Assembly (NCBI RefSeq): GCF_002260525.1
Contig: NZ_MRYI01000009.1
Coordinates: 150,565-214,564, forward strand
Origin: Hahella sp. CCB-MM4
GTDB taxonomy: Bacteria; Pseudomonadota; Gammaproteobacteria; Pseudomonadales; Oleiphilaceae
Direction: 5' to 3'
DNA length: 64,000 nucleotides
Shown here: in pieces, positions 51,823 to 64,000 of the stretch
Layout: each line of letters begins with the position of its first letter
Numbering within the stretch: the stretch's first letter is position 1
Notes under the pieces: generated by a model
Seen by the model: the letters and a program-made list of their open reading frames with translations, nothing else
Databases searched by the model: none
What the model was told of the DNA's origin: nothing
Position numbers and translations under genes: made by a program

Positions 51823-53264
51823 CGGATGCTGCACTGACCGCACTGTTTAATCGTCATGGCCCGGCTTATCGATGGTTAGCCATGTTGACCGTGTTGATGG
51901 GGACGATCTCAACCATCCTGACCGCCACCATTATCAACGTGGCCCTCCCGGAGATCATGCGCTACTTCACTTTATCTCAGGGAGTGGCCCATTGGCTGTC
52001 TACCGGGTTTCTGGCTGCCATGACGACCTCTATGCTCACCGCATCCTGGCTGGCTCAAAGGGCTGGCCTCAAATTCGCCATTGGCTTTGGAATGCTGTTG
52101 TTCTGCGGAGCCTCAGCGCTAGGGGCGTTAAGCCAGACACCTGAGATGCTGATCTTATCGCGGGTTCTACAGGGCGCTGCCGCGGGATTGTTGCAGCCCC
52201 TTGCCATGTTTGTACTGTTTAAAGTGTTTCCCCGCGAACAACGGGGGAGGGCGATGGGGATATATGGAATCGGTGTCATTCTGGCGCCGGCCCTGGGGCC
52301 TGTTTTGGGCGGAATCATTGTTGATCAACTGAACTGGCGATATGTTTTTATCGTTCCCATGCCGATCTCATTCCTGGGACTGGTGTTGGCGATGATTTAT
52401 ATGCCGGGACGGGACCGCAGCCAAAAGCCAGCAGGTTTCGATTGGGTGGGTTTCCTCATGCTTGGGTTGGGGATTGCTACAGGTCTGGATGCTTTGACCC
52501 GGCTGCAGCATGGCGGTGATGAGATCATTACTGTCATCGTTGAAATGCTGGTGTCACTCGTCTCATTGACCGGATTCGTATGGCAGCAGCACCAGAGTAA
52601 AGCGCCATTGCTTCAGCTGTCTCTTCTTCGTATCGCCAGTTTTCGCAATGCCTCGATAGCGGCATTGGCTCTAGGGCTGGCGCTGTATGGTTCAACTTAT
52701 CTGATTCCGTTGTTTGTCCAGACGGCCTATCAATACTCCGCGACAGACGCGGGTATTATCATGTTTCCTGCGGGTCTGGTTCTCGGAATCCTGTTTCCCC
52801 TGGCAGGTTTCGCAGCTGATAAATATCCGCCGCGAAATCTGATTGTGGCCGGGTTGGGCGTTTTTGGTATTGCCACTTTATTGTGGCTTGAGACCAGCCA
52901 AGGTACGCCGTTGTTGTATTTGACAGTGTTGGTTGTTCTCGGGCGCGTAGGGTTGGCCTTGATGATGCCCGCATTAAGCACCGGTGCATTAGTGGAAGTG
53001 GATGATCTGCATTTGGGACAAGCCTCAGGCATTATCAATTTCTGCCGACAGTTCGGGGCGGCTTTTGGTACGAATATGGTGGCTATCGTACTGGAGCTGG
53101 GTGGCTCTGGGAGTAGTGCACCATCAGGCGTGGAAGTGTCGGCCGCCAGTCTGAGCTATTTTGAGGCTTTTGGGTTGATGGGAATTCTGTCGTTACTCGC
53201 TGTGATCCCTGCGATGAAAATACGCCGCAGTCAGGTTGGCAGTAATTATGCGACAGAGTGTTGA
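51819..53264 (+). CDS. MFS drug efflux transporter (DHA2, EmrB-like)
   Basis: A 481-residue inner-membrane proton antiporter with about fourteen hydrophobic segments. Marks of the DHA2 family are TATIINVALPEIMRYF (motif D1), LSRVLQGAAAGLLQPLAMFV and the motif C stretch GIYGIGVILAPALGPVLGGI. It should export hydrophobic drugs or toxic metabolites. There is no EmrA-like adaptor or TolC gene beside it. It is translationally coupled to the MarR gene and ends 2 bp before the convergent holA. Confidence 0.9.
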   Translation: MTDAALTALFNRHGPAYRWLAMLTVLMGTISTILTATIINVALPEIMRYFTLSQGVAHWLSTGFLAAMTTSMLTASWLAQRAGLKFAIGFGMLLFCGASALGALSQTPEMLILSRVLQGAAAGLLQPLAMFVLFKVFPREQRGRAMGIYGIGVILAPALGPVLGGIIVDQLNWRYVFIVPMPISFLGLVLAMIYMPGRDRSQKPAGFDWVGFLMLGLGIATGLDALTRLQHGGDEIITVIVEMLVSLVSLTGFVWQQHQSKAPLLQLSLLRIASFRNASIAALALGLALYGSTYLIPLFVQTAYQYSATDAGIIMFPAGLVLGILFPLAGFAADKYPPRNLIVAGLGVFGIATLLWLETSQGTPLLYLTVLVVLGRVGLALMMPALSTGALVEVDDLHLGQASGIINFCRQFGAAFGTNMVAIVLELGGSGSSAPSGVEVSAASLSYFEAFGLMGILSLLAVIPAMKIRRSQVGSNYATEC

Positions 53265-53266
53265 GA

Positions 53267-54283
53267 TCAAGCTTTTACTGACGCAACGCCTGCCAGCAAC
53301 AAGGAGGCTTCCATCAGCAGAGACCAGGGTGATTGTGATTCCAGGCCTTTGATGGCTTTATCGGCTAACTGGCAGTGATGGTGCAACTTGGGGAGGTAAG
53401 CCGGGGAGGCTTTGCCCATGTACTTCTTGTACAGCGGCCACTTGTTCTTGAACACTCTTTCCTGTTGCAATACTTGTTCAATATTACGGCCTGCCTGACG
53501 AGCCCTGAATAGCTTGGCCAGCACACGGGTTTCCCGTGATAACGACCAAAGCACAATGCTGGGTTCGAATGATTCTGCCTGCAGGGTCTGCAGGATCTTT
53601 ACAGCATGCTTGGCATCCCGTTCCAAACAGGCATCCACCAGGTTGAATACCGTGTACTTATTACTGCTGGCGATACCTTTCAAAATATCGTCCACATCCA
53701 CCTGTTCCTGGGTGTTCAGCAGGCGGAGTTTTTCAATTTCCTGTTGTGCCGCAAGCAGGTTTCCCTCCACATGGTCGCACAGGGCTTTGACCGCTGCAGC
53801 AGTCGGATGAAAACCTACCCGCTGCATCCGCTGCGTAACCCATTGGGGGAGTTGATCGTGGTTGATCGGCCAGATCTGCACATGCAGGCAGTGGCTCTCT
53901 ATGGCTTTAAACCATTTGGTATTCAGCGTAGAGCTTTCAATTTTGCCACTAATGAGCAGAAGGCAGGCATCTTCAGGAGGTTGATTGGCCCAGGCCTGCA
54001 GGGATTTTTTTCCTGCATCATTGGGTAGCGACTCGAGATGGAGTTCGATCAGTTTTTTCTCGCCAAACAGCGAAAATGATTGGGTATGTTCGTCCAGCTG
54101 CCCCCAGTCAAAGTTTTTAGGGGCGTGGAATGCCAAGCGCTCCAAAAATTCCTGGCTTTTGCAATACTTACGGATCTCATCGCAGGCTTCTTGCAATAGC
54201 AGTGGCTCATCACCACTGACGACAAAAATCCCTGGAGGATTCTTTTTGAGTGACTGAGTCAGTTGATCCGGGCGAATTCTCAT
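53267..54283 (-). CDS. holA: DNA polymerase III subunit delta
   Basis: A 338-residue clamp-loader subunit that opens the beta clamp and loads it on primed DNA. It begins with the RPDQLTQSLKK/GIFVVSGDEPLLLQEA pattern of HolA, followed by the AAA+-like fold and a C-terminal helical collar (SPWSLLMEASLLLAG). It has no Walker A motif, as expected. It follows lptE by 67 bp in the leuS-lptE-holA order of gammaproteobacteria. Confidence 0.95.
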   Translation of the reverse strand: MRIRPDQLTQSLKKNPPGIFVVSGDEPLLLQEACDEIRKYCKSQEFLERLAFHAPKNFDWGQLDEHTQSFSLFGEKKLIELHLESLPNDAGKKSLQAWANQPPEDACLLLISGKIESSTLNTKWFKAIESHCLHVQIWPINHDQLPQWVTQRMQRVGFHPTAAAVKALCDHVEGNLLAAQQEIEKLRLLNTQEQVDVDDILKGIASSNKYTVFNLVDACLERDAKHAVKILQTLQAESFEPSIVLWSLSRETRVLAKLFRARQAGRNIEQVLQQERVFKNKWPLYKKYMGKASPAYLPKLHHHCQLADKAIKGLESQSPWSLLMEASLLLAGVASVKA

Positions 54284-54350
54284 AACTGAACGGCTGGTTG
54301 ATTAGCTGCAGATTGTGTCACGCAAGTCCCCCGCTATTGCCGCATTTCGC

Positions 54351-54860
54351 TCAAAGTCTGGAAGCGCTGACCGCAACCCGGTTGAGGATGTCCTGAGCCA
54401 GCAATTGGTTCAGTTCCTTTCTGATCTGTTCTTCCTCCTTGTCTTTGCCCAGGACGCTGGTTTCGTCAAAGCGATAGGACTGAAACTGGGAGGTCTTGCC
54501 GTCAGCAATGACGGGATTGCCCTCGGCATCCGTGAAGCTGAACTTCACACTGCGGGTGACCTCATATTCGGCCACACCCGCATCATTGCCGATGCTGACG
54601 GCTCTACGCTGATCCTTGACGTCATTGATACTGAGTACTGCGGCGTCGTCCGTGCTGTCAAGAATCTGAATACCGGCCTGTTCCAGGCTTTTCTTCAGAT
54701 TCAGACAGAGATCCCGACTACTCTCCTGAGGGCAGCTTAGGGCCATTTGCTTCAGGTTATCAGGTAAGTCGACCTGTCCCCGCAAATGAAATCCACAACC
54801 GGACACTATGCTGGCAGATACGAGAACACCCATCCAGACTGCGTTTTTATGTTTGCTCAT
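54351..54860 (-). CDS. lptE: LPS-assembly lipoprotein LptE
   Basis: A 169-residue outer-membrane lipoprotein that plugs the LptD barrel and helps place lipopolysaccharide at the surface. The signal peptide ends in lipobox VSGC with Cys22, followed by GFHLRGQVDLP, the hallmark start of LptE (RlpB). The rest is an alpha-beta fold. The ATG at 54860 was chosen because it gives a normal lipoprotein signal; an upstream GTG at 54878 would lie directly on the AGGAG. It is between leuS and holA. Confidence 0.93.
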   Translation of the reverse strand: MSKHKNAVWMGVLVSASIVSGCGFHLRGQVDLPDNLKQMALSCPQESSRDLCLNLKKSLEQAGIQILDSTDDAAVLSINDVKDQRRAVSIGNDAGVAEYEVTRSVKFSFTDAEGNPVIADGKTSQFQSYRFDETSVLGKDKEEEQIRKELNQLLAQDILNRVAVSASRL

Positions 54861-54895
54861 TCGTATTCTGCCCAGCACTCCTGCTTATTCGGCGT

Positions 54896-57839
<2,944 letters not shown>

Positions 57840-58409
57840 ATGAGCGAAAAGACCAAACTTTCCGACAATGCTGTTGAAGCACACGGCAAAGTGCTGGATC
57901 GATTGGAAAAATCGCTGGCGGAAGCTGAGGCTACCACTTGGGAGAACCTGAAAGAAGAGATCGAAAAGGCGGTCGAGTTTGAACAGGGAGTCGCCAGGCT
58001 TACCCGTGAAGAATGGGATCTGATTAAAGCGTATTTGAAGCGCGATGTTCAGTCCCTTTCCCGGTTTGTTGCTGAGACCGGCAGCGGCTTGCGAGAGTGG
58101 CTGCGCATGGATATGGATCTCCTGGAGCAAAAATTGCGACGGACGTTGTTGTCCATTGCGGATAAAACCAAGGTGGAGCAGGATAACCTGGATCATCGAC
58201 TGAACCATGATCCGGGAACCTATATGGCCGGGGAGATTGCTATTCCCGGAATGCTCCAATGCACTCAGTGCGACAAGATGGTCTGTCTGGTGGAAACCAC
58301 CCATTTGGAGCCCTGTCACCGCTGTGATGGGATATATTTCCATCGGGTAACTGCCCGTTGGCCGTTGGAATCAGAAGTGGAGGGGGACGACCCCGAAGCG
58401 GAAGGCTAG
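57840..58409 (+). CDS. ybeL: Zinc-ribbon-containing protein, YbeL family (DUF1451)
   Basis: A 189-residue protein of the YbeL family. The long helical N-terminal part (about 1-125) includes KVLDRLEKSLAEAE and FVAETGSGLREWLRMD. A C-terminal zinc ribbon with two pairs of cysteines follows (LQCTQCDKMV and PCHRCDGIYF). AGGAGGAG-like GGAGGAG precedes the ATG. In enteric bacteria ybeL also lies next to leuS. Function is unknown; the family is linked to heat or stress regulons in some species. Its end overlaps the convergent lnt stop by four bases. Confidence 0.9.
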   Translation: MSEKTKLSDNAVEAHGKVLDRLEKSLAEAEATTWENLKEEIEKAVEFEQGVARLTREEWDLIKAYLKRDVQSLSRFVAETGSGLREWLRMDMDLLEQKLRRTLLSIADKTKVEQDNLDHRLNHDPGTYMAGEIAIPGMLQCTQCDKMVCLVETTHLEPCHRCDGIYFHRVTARWPLESEVEGDDPEAEG

Positions 58410-59956
58410 CCTTTAAAGGGTTGGATTTCTCTATCGAGTTGAGGTGATTCAGCCCGTCGCCCCCTCCATAAAACGCCCATGGCGATCAGTGCGCACAGTA
58501 TCAGAATGGGCCAGGATCCTGTTATCACGAATGGGGTCTCGCCACTCCGGAGTCTTGCTTGGCCGGTTAAGGTTGTTCTCTCAAACTGTGGTGCGCGATT
58601 CGTAATATTGCCAAAAGGATCAATAATGGCAGTAATGCCGTTATTGGTGCTGCGAAGCATGTATTTGCGGGTTTCAAGCGCTCGCATCTGAGCAATCTGC
58701 AGGTGTTGGTGAGGGCCTATGGACGCTCCAAACCAGCTATCGTTGCTGACCGTTACCAGAAGCTCCGCCTGCCGGGCATGTTCTGCTACGAAATCCGGAT
58801 ATACGACTTCATAACAGATAAGGGGCATCAGTCTATGCTTGCCATAACGAAGGCTGCTCTGTTCAGAGGAGCCCTTTGCCATATCTGACATAGGCATATT
58901 GAAAAAGCGAATCAATCCGCGAAGTTGATCCTCCAGTGGCACATATTCACCGAAAGGGACCAATTTTTGTTTGTTATACAGTCCTTTACCGTTTCCAATA
59001 ACGGAGAAACTGTTGTAGACCGTAGCCTTACCTGATTTATCAAACTCGGCGCTGAGAATGCCCATGGCCAAAGTAGTATTGGTATCCTTGGCTTGCTGGT
59101 CCAACTTGGTTATCAGCTTGGTTGCCTGGTGCTGGAAATAAGGCAGGGCGGTTTCGGGCCAGATAATAAGGTCGCTACTCCAGAGATCGCTTGTCAGGTC
59201 TAGGTAGTCCTTGGTGATCCAGTCGCGGTTGAAAGGCTCCCACTTTCCGTCTTGCGGGATGTTGGCTTGAACCATACTGACAGTAAATGGATCATCCAGT
59301 GCCTTAGTCCACTCGACTGACTTAAGCAGTGCGCCACTTCCCCACAGTAAACCAATAAACAAGAGTACGTTGATCAGTAGTTTTTTTTGACGGTAGTGCC
59401 AGTATAGATAACCCCCCGCTGTTGTAAGCAGGATAAACAGGGAGACTCCGTATACACCGGTTATCGGAGCCCATCCAGCCAGTGGAGTTTCAATAAAGGC
59501 GTTGCCTAGATAAAGCCAGGGGAAGCCGGTCAGGAACCAACTTCTAACCCACTCGAACAGTACCCATACTGAAATAAACAATAGTGTTCTGGCTGTGATG
59601 TTGAGTGGCTTTTTAGCCGCTGCAGCCAATTTTGCTGTCAGTACAAATTGAAGGGCGGGGAACAGGGCTATGCCTGCAACGAATAGCGACGTTAAAGCTA
59701 GCGCCAGAGGCATGGAAGCGCCGCCATGGTCGTGGATACTAACGTAAACCCAGGATACACCTACACCAAAAAATCCCAGTCCAAAACTCCATCCTTGCGC
59801 AAATGATCGCAACAGACTGTCGTAGGTAGTGAAATGAAGTAATAAAAATATGGCTGGAAATGCCAATGGCCAGATATCGTAAGGCGCAAAGCAAAATGGC
59901 AGGAGAGCGCCTGCCACAGCCGGGATGATAAAGATGGATGTCAGGCTGCGTATCAT
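58406..59956 (-). CDS. lnt: Apolipoprotein N-acyltransferase
   Basis: A 516-residue inner-membrane enzyme that adds the third acyl chain to the N-terminal cysteine of lipoproteins. About six N-terminal membrane segments are followed by a periplasmic carbon-nitrogen hydrolase domain and a last membrane segment. The catalytic triad residues are in IIWPETALPYF (Glu), NKQKLVPFGEYVP (Lys) and LICYEVVYPD (Cys). It starts inside the end of ybeX (ATGA overlap), so the two are coupled. It would act on LptE and other lipoproteins. Confidence 0.95.
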   Translation of the reverse strand: MIRSLTSIFIIPAVAGALLPFCFAPYDIWPLAFPAIFLLLHFTTYDSLLRSFAQGWSFGLGFFGVGVSWVYVSIHDHGGASMPLALALTSLFVAGIALFPALQFVLTAKLAAAAKKPLNITARTLLFISVWVLFEWVRSWFLTGFPWLYLGNAFIETPLAGWAPITGVYGVSLFILLTTAGGYLYWHYRQKKLLINVLLFIGLLWGSGALLKSVEWTKALDDPFTVSMVQANIPQDGKWEPFNRDWITKDYLDLTSDLWSSDLIIWPETALPYFQHQATKLITKLDQQAKDTNTTLAMGILSAEFDKSGKATVYNSFSVIGNGKGLYNKQKLVPFGEYVPLEDQLRGLIRFFNMPMSDMAKGSSEQSSLRYGKHRLMPLICYEVVYPDFVAEHARQAELLVTVSNDSWFGASIGPHQHLQIAQMRALETRKYMLRSTNNGITAIIDPFGNITNRAPQFERTTLTGQARLRSGETPFVITGSWPILILCALIAMGVLWRGRRAESPQLDREIQPFKG

Positions 59957-60792
59957 GCGGCCCGCTGGATCTGCATCAATCGAATCTGACGGTTATCCGC
60001 ATTAAGAATAGTGACCTCCAGTCCGCCAAAGCTGACTGATTCACCACGCTTGGGAAGGCGGCCGAATTGTTTCAGAACCAGTCCGCCAATGGTATCGAAC
60101 TCTTCCTCATTCAGCGCCGTGGAAAAGTATTCGTTGAACTCTTCTATGGTGGTCAGGGCCTTAACGATGTACTGATTTTCACCGGTACATTTAATCTGGC
60201 CTTCTTCGTCGAAGTCGTGTTCATCCTCGATCTCGCCGACGATCTGCTCAAGGACGTCTTCGATGGTCACCAGACCTGCCACCCCGCCGTATTCATCCAC
60301 GACAATCGCCATATGATTGCGGTTTTCCTTGAATTCCTTCAAGAGCTGGTTCAAGCGTTTGCTTTCGGGAATGAACCAGGCCGGACGCAGTATGTCCTGG
60401 ACTTTGCTCTTGTTGAGGTCATTGTTCAGGGCGAGTACCAGCAGGTCTTTGGCCAGCAGAATACCGATCACTTCGTCTCTTGATTCGCCAATCACGGGGT
60501 AGCGCGAGTGTGCGGAGTCAACAATTTCGGTGGTGTATTCCTGAGGGCTTAGATTCGCCTTAACGACGCTCATTTGAGCCCTGGGGATCATAATCTCCCG
60601 AACCTGCATGTCAGTGACCTGCATGGCCCCTTCGATCAGGCTAAGCGCATCTGAATCGATGACTTTGCGGGTTTCCGCTTCCCGCATGATTTGTAATAGG
60701 TCTTCCTTGTCTTTGGGTTCGCCGGAAAAAGCTTGCGATAATCGATCCAGCCAGGATCGAGAAGAGTTGTTACTCGAATGGTCGTCACTCAT
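59953..60792 (-). CDS. ybeX: HlyC/CorC family protein with CBS pair
   Basis: A 279-residue cytoplasmic protein of the CorC/YbeX type. A CBS pair (about 65-185; ALSLIEGAMQVTDMQVREIM, SRYPVIGES, MAIVVDEYGGVAGLVTIEDV) is followed by the CorC_HlyC domain (about 200-275; FGRLPKRGESVSF). There is no membrane domain, as in YbeX. The family was linked to magnesium/cobalt efflux and, in recent work, to ribosome maintenance. It is between ybeY and lnt in the conserved order. Confidence 0.93.
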   Translation of the reverse strand: MSDDHSSNNSSRSWLDRLSQAFSGEPKDKEDLLQIMREAETRKVIDSDALSLIEGAMQVTDMQVREIMIPRAQMSVVKANLSPQEYTTEIVDSAHSRYPVIGESRDEVIGILLAKDLLVLALNNDLNKSKVQDILRPAWFIPESKRLNQLLKEFKENRNHMAIVVDEYGGVAGLVTIEDVLEQIVGEIEDEHDFDEEGQIKCTGENQYIVKALTTIEEFNEYFSTALNEEEFDTIGGLVLKQFGRLPKRGESVSFGGLEVTILNADNRQIRLMQIQRAA

Positions 60793-60843
60793 CGATGTCT
60801 TTGTAACCTTGTTCGTTGTTCCCTGCAGGCTATGCCTTTGGAT

Positions 60844-61302
60844 TTATAATTCATCTGCGGCATAAGGGTTGTCAAAGCCGAGTTTTTGCATCAGGCCTTT
60901 CTCGAGATTTTCCATAACCTCCGCATCCTGATCAAGTATATGATCATATCCCTGCAAATGCAGCATGCCGTGAATCACCATGTGAGCCCAGTGGGCCTCA
61001 AGTGTTTTATGCTGCTCGATCGCCTCTTTTTCAACCACCGGCGCGCAAATAACCAAATCCCCAAGCAAGGGGAGGATGATTCCGGGAGGTGATTCGAAAG
61101 GGAACGACAGAACATTGGTGGGTCTGTCTTTGCCTCGATACTGATGGTTCAGCTGCTGGCTTTCCTCCTCGTCGACAATCCGGACGGTCACTTCCTGCTC
61201 GTCGTCTGTCTGGAGGGCTGCGGCGGCCCAACGGATGATGTTCTGCTCATCCGGAAGTTGCTCGCTCTCAGAGGCTATCTGCATGTCGACATCAAGCGTC
61301 AT
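60844..61302 (-). CDS. ybeY: Endoribonuclease / rRNA maturation factor YbeY
   Basis: A 152-residue zinc-dependent RNase needed for 16S rRNA 3' maturation and ribosome quality control. The metal site is the UPF0054 signature [15 protein letters not shown], with three histidines near residues 113-123. The conserved [14 protein letters not shown] strand is also present. It follows ybeZ by 12 bp. Confidence 0.96.
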   Translation of the reverse strand: MTLDVDMQIASESEQLPDEQNIIRWAAAALQTDDEQEVTVRIVDEEESQQLNHQYRGKDRPTNVLSFPFESPPGIILPLLGDLVICAPVVEKEAIEQHKTLEAHWAHMVIHGMLHLQGYDHILDQDAEVMENLEKGLMQKLGFDNPYAADEL

Positions 61303-61314
61303 GTATTGGAATCC

Positions 61315-62280
61315 TTAAACCTTGGTGTCGTTGTGGGCGTCGTAAGCATCAACAATCCGCTGGACCAGTGGGTGACGTACAACGTCTTTGCTCTTGAACA
61401 TCGTGGCGCTGATGCCAGGCACGTTTTCCAGAACTTTCAATGCCTGGATTAATCCGGAAGGCACGCCTTTAGGGAGGTCGACCTGAGTGACATCACCGGT
61501 GATCACGGCGGTGGAGCCGAAACCGATCCGTGTCAGGAACATCTTCATCTGCTCAGGTGTTGTGTTCTGGCTTTCGTCCAGAATGATAAAGGCATTATTG
61601 AGTGTTCTGCCCCGCATGAAGGCGAGGGGGGCAATTTCAATCAACCCTTTCTCCAGTAAGCGACCGACCTGTTCAAAGCCAAACATTTCGTACAATGCGT
61701 CATACAATGGGCGCAGATAGGGGTCAACTTTCTGGGCCAGGTCACCCGGCAGAAAGCCCAGTTTTTCCCCGGCTTCAACGGCTGGCCGCACCAAAAGAAT
61801 ACGCTTTACCTGATCGTTGGCAAGGGCTTGCGCAGCACAGGCAACGGCCAGATAGGTTTTTCCAGTACCTGCGGGCCCTACGCCAAAGTTGATGTCGTGG
61901 CTGAGAACCGCCTTGACATAATGGGTCTGATTTCCGCCTCTGGGTTTAACGTGCAACTTAGGTGTTCGGATGACGGCTCCAGACCCATGATTGGGGGTGT
62001 CATCATCCTCTGCTCCGGATTCACGTATGAACAGGTGAACCATTTCCGGCTCGATAACGGTGTTGGCTTCCGTTTCGCGGTACAGGTGCTTAACGATCTC
62101 GACTGCCGCGTGGGTCTGCTGGGTATCCCCGTGGATGGTGATTTTGTGTCCACGATAGGCGATTCGGACATGTAGCCGACGTTCGATGAGCTTTAGATTC
62201 TCATCGAACTGCCCGCATAGGGAGAGCAGCCTGACAGGATCAGCTGGCTCAAGAGTGAAAGTAATATATGGGTCCGTCAA
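61315..62280 (-). CDS. ybeZ: PhoH-like ATPase YbeZ
   Basis: A 321-residue P-loop ATPase of the PhoH family. The Walker A motif is GPAGTGKTYLA (about 137-147), the Walker B is FIILDESQNT, and GSTAVITGDVTQVDLP follows. An N-terminal KH/R3H-like part (about 1-110) fits RNA binding. YbeZ works with YbeY in RNA processing, and the genes are adjacent. It follows miaB by 25 bp. Confidence 0.95.
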   Translation of the reverse strand: MTDPYITFTLEPADPVRLLSLCGQFDENLKLIERRLHVRIAYRGHKITIHGDTQQTHAAVEIVKHLYRETEANTVIEPEMVHLFIRESGAEDDDTPNHGSGAVIRTPKLHVKPRGGNQTHYVKAVLSHDINFGVGPAGTGKTYLAVACAAQALANDQVKRILLVRPAVEAGEKLGFLPGDLAQKVDPYLRPLYDALYEMFGFEQVGRLLEKGLIEIAPLAFMRGRTLNNAFIILDESQNTTPEQMKMFLTRIGFGSTAVITGDVTQVDLPKGVPSGLIQALKVLENVPGISATMFKSKDVVRHPLVQRIVDAYDAHNDTKV

Positions 62281-62305
62281 TTTGGGCCTTTGAATTCAGT
62301 GGGTA

Positions 62306-63646
62306 TTAGTAGCTCAGATTGTCCACCCGCTCACCACGCAGTGAGTTGGGATAGGCTTCCGTGATTTTGACGTCAATGAAACGGCCGATGATGTCCTGGG
62401 TGTCACTCTTGAAGTTAACCACGCGGTTATTTTCTGTGCGCCCCTGCAATTCACCGGGATCCTTCTTGGATACACCGGTAACGAGAATTCGCTCAGTGCC
62501 GCCTACCATGCGACGGCTGATGCTCTGTGCCTGTTGCAGAATACGTTGCTGCAGAATGGACAGGCGCTCTTTCTTGGTGTCTTCGCTGACATCGTCCGGT
62601 AAGTCCGAAGCAGGAGTGCCTGGGCGGGCGCTGTAGATAAAACTGAAAGAATGATCGAATCCGATGCGATTGATCAGGTTCATGGTGTCCTCAAAGTCCT
62701 GATCGGATTCTCCGGGAAAGCCGATGATAAAGTCTGAAGACAGGCTGATGTCCGGCCGAATTTGTTTCAGGCGTTCAAGCTTCTCAACATATTCTTCTAC
62801 AGTGTGACCACGCTTCATCGCTACCAGAATCTGATTGGAGCCGCTTTGAACCGGAAGGTGCAGATGGCTAACCAGTTCCGGTACCTCGGCATAAACATCA
62901 ATCAGGGAATCTGAAAATTCCACCGGATGGGACGTGGTGTAGCGAATCCGGTCGATGCCGTCGATGGTGGCGACATAAGTGATGAGTTCTGCCAGATCAA
63001 TTGTGTCACCTTCATGGGTGAGACCTCGATAGGCATTGACATTCTGACCGAGCAGATTTACTTCGCGGACACCTTGTCCGGCCAGATGTACGATTTCAGC
63101 AAGAACGTCGTCAACAGGTCTGCTGACTTCCTCACCGCGGGTGTAAGGCACCACGCAGAAAGTACAGTATTTGCTGCAACCTTCCATGATGGAAACAAAA
63201 GCCGTCGCTCCGTCAGCTTTGGGCATGGGGAGGCGGTCAAATTTTTCAATTTCCGGGAAGGTGATGTCTACCACAGGGATTTTGTTTCCGTGGACGGTGT
63301 TGACCATCTCGGGCAGACGATGCAGGGTCTGCGGGCCGAATACCATATCGACGTAGGGAGCCCGGTCACGTATGGCGTCCCCTTCCTGGCTTGCCACGCA
63401 GCCGCCCACACCGATTAACAGGTTGGGATTCTTCTGTTTCAGTTCTTTCCAGCGTCCCAACTGATGAAAGACTTTTTCCTGGGCTTTTTCACGGATGGAG
63501 CAAGTGTTCAATAACAGGATGTCGGCTTCATCCGGATTATCCGTAATGGTGACCTGATGGCTTTCACCCAGCAAATCCGCCATGCGAGACGAGTCATACT
63601 CGTTCATTTGACAGCCGTAGGTTTTAATAAAGAGTTTTTGTGCCAT
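62306..63646 (-). CDS. miaB: tRNA-2-methylthio-N6-dimethylallyladenosine synthase
   Basis: A 446-residue radical-SAM methylthiotransferase that modifies A37 of tRNAs reading UNN codons. The N-terminal UPF0004 domain has three cluster cysteines ([11 protein letters not shown] with Cys12, [11 protein letters not shown] and [10 protein letters not shown]). The radical-SAM motif is in [15 protein letters not shown] (about 157-171). A C-terminal TRAM domain follows ([12 protein letters not shown]). First gene of the miaB-ybeZ-ybeY-ybeX-lnt operon. Confidence 0.97.
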   Translation of the reverse strand: MAQKLFIKTYGCQMNEYDSSRMADLLGESHQVTITDNPDEADILLLNTCSIREKAQEKVFHQLGRWKELKQKNPNLLIGVGGCVASQEGDAIRDRAPYVDMVFGPQTLHRLPEMVNTVHGNKIPVVDITFPEIEKFDRLPMPKADGATAFVSIMEGCSKYCTFCVVPYTRGEEVSRPVDDVLAEIVHLAGQGVREVNLLGQNVNAYRGLTHEGDTIDLAELITYVATIDGIDRIRYTTSHPVEFSDSLIDVYAEVPELVSHLHLPVQSGSNQILVAMKRGHTVEEYVEKLERLKQIRPDISLSSDFIIGFPGESDQDFEDTMNLINRIGFDHSFSFIYSARPGTPASDLPDDVSEDTKKERLSILQQRILQQAQSISRRMVGGTERILVTGVSKKDPGELQGRTENNRVVNFKSDTQDIIGRFIDVKITEAYPNSLRGERVDNLSY

Positions 63647-64000
63647 TCAAGTTCACCAAAAAATAAAGCATTTGCCACAGCGCTCCGCTTTACTGAATCC
63701 AGCCAACTGACAGGTTTCATTACAGCTCAGGGCGGAAAAGCGCCGACCAAAAAGGACCGCGTATTATACGGATTTCCCCGTGGCGAGTGTAGGGGATTTT
63801 AGCGGAAAAGTGGTTAAAAAGTCGCCATATCGATGATGCGTGTTGATGCTGGTGAAAGGTTAGCGAGGCCTAGGGAGAGTCTGAATAACCCCAAAATTCT
63901 GAGGTAATTGATACTCTCGACGAAAATGGTCGAAGATACAGATTGTTTTTCCGGCCATTTTGGATCTCACACCCCTCGCAGGGCCTCATCTGGGCCCATC
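63647..64000. other. Region upstream of miaB to the window edge (354 bp)
   Basis: No gene is supported on either strand. It must contain the miaB promoter on the minus strand; AT-rich bases lie near 63760-63800. No tRNA or hairpin terminator was recognised. Confidence 0.4.

Noticed and set aside
54315..54740. Plus-strand frame opposite lptE
   Set aside because: The minus-strand lptE with its lipobox explains the region; the plus frame has no family features.

Overview
The window looks like the chromosome of a free-living, probably marine or aquatic, gammaproteobacterium. The evidence is the gammaproteobacterial housekeeping block at the right end (miaB-ybeZ-ybeY-ybeX-lnt, then ybeL opposite leuS-lptE-holA), a NarL/NarK nitrate module with an Anr/FNR-type site, a secreted multidomain chitinase, glutaryl-CoA dehydrogenase and the glycogen gene set. 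No rRNA, tRNA or CRISPR array was found. The species cannot be named from the sequence alone.

Layout. 1-0.95 kb: the start of an SRPBCC/AHSA1 gene running off the left edge, then a two-gene Tse2/Tsi2-like toxin-immunity pair. 1-4 kb: narK and narL, divergently transcribed around a 650-bp region with an FNR-type box and a degenerate tandem array. 4-16.7 kb: a glycogen cluster. It begins with a 1053-residue homologue of the eukaryotic phosphorylase kinase alpha/beta regulatory subunit, followed by glgB, glgX and pgm in the same direction, then glgC (convergent to pgm) and glgA (divergent from glgC).

16.9-29.1 kb is an accessory island. It holds a small membrane-anchored coiled-coil protein, then a 2348-residue secreted SpvB/FG-GAP/RHS protein with a papain-like C-terminal tip, then a secreted protein that may be its immunity partner. 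After these come four small exported cysteine-containing proteins that look like divergent paralogues, separated by copies of a short dispersed repeat and an IS110-family remnant. A decayed copy of the 3' end of a neighbouring acyltransferase gene and a UPF0175/DUF3368 toxin-antitoxin pair close the island.

29.2-35 kb: a FabD-like acyltransferase, a fused E1 alpha-beta thiamine-diphosphate dehydrogenase and glutaryl-CoA dehydrogenase, with a divergent LysR regulator and a perfect dyad between them. 34.9-53.3 kb is a mixed accessory/core stretch: two periplasmic solute-binding proteins, a DUF1059 protein, a subtilisin-like protease with a metal-binding tail, the chitinase, an NfeD-slipin pair, a VOC protein, a haemolysin-III family protein, a chemoreceptor, an FHA-EAL protein, a GNAT acetyltransferase, a MITE-like element and a MarR-MFS efflux operon. 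53.3-63.6 kb: housekeeping genes, nearly all on the minus strand.

The pattern no single gene explains is a set of short degenerate tandem arrays, most often with a period near 19 bp and with unrelated unit sequences. They lie in intergenic regions and, in two cases, across a stop codon (glgB, chitinase). The strongest candidates for new biology are the phosphorylase-kinase-like protein at the head of the glycogen genes, the RHS locus with its array of small exported paralogues, and these period-19 arrays.
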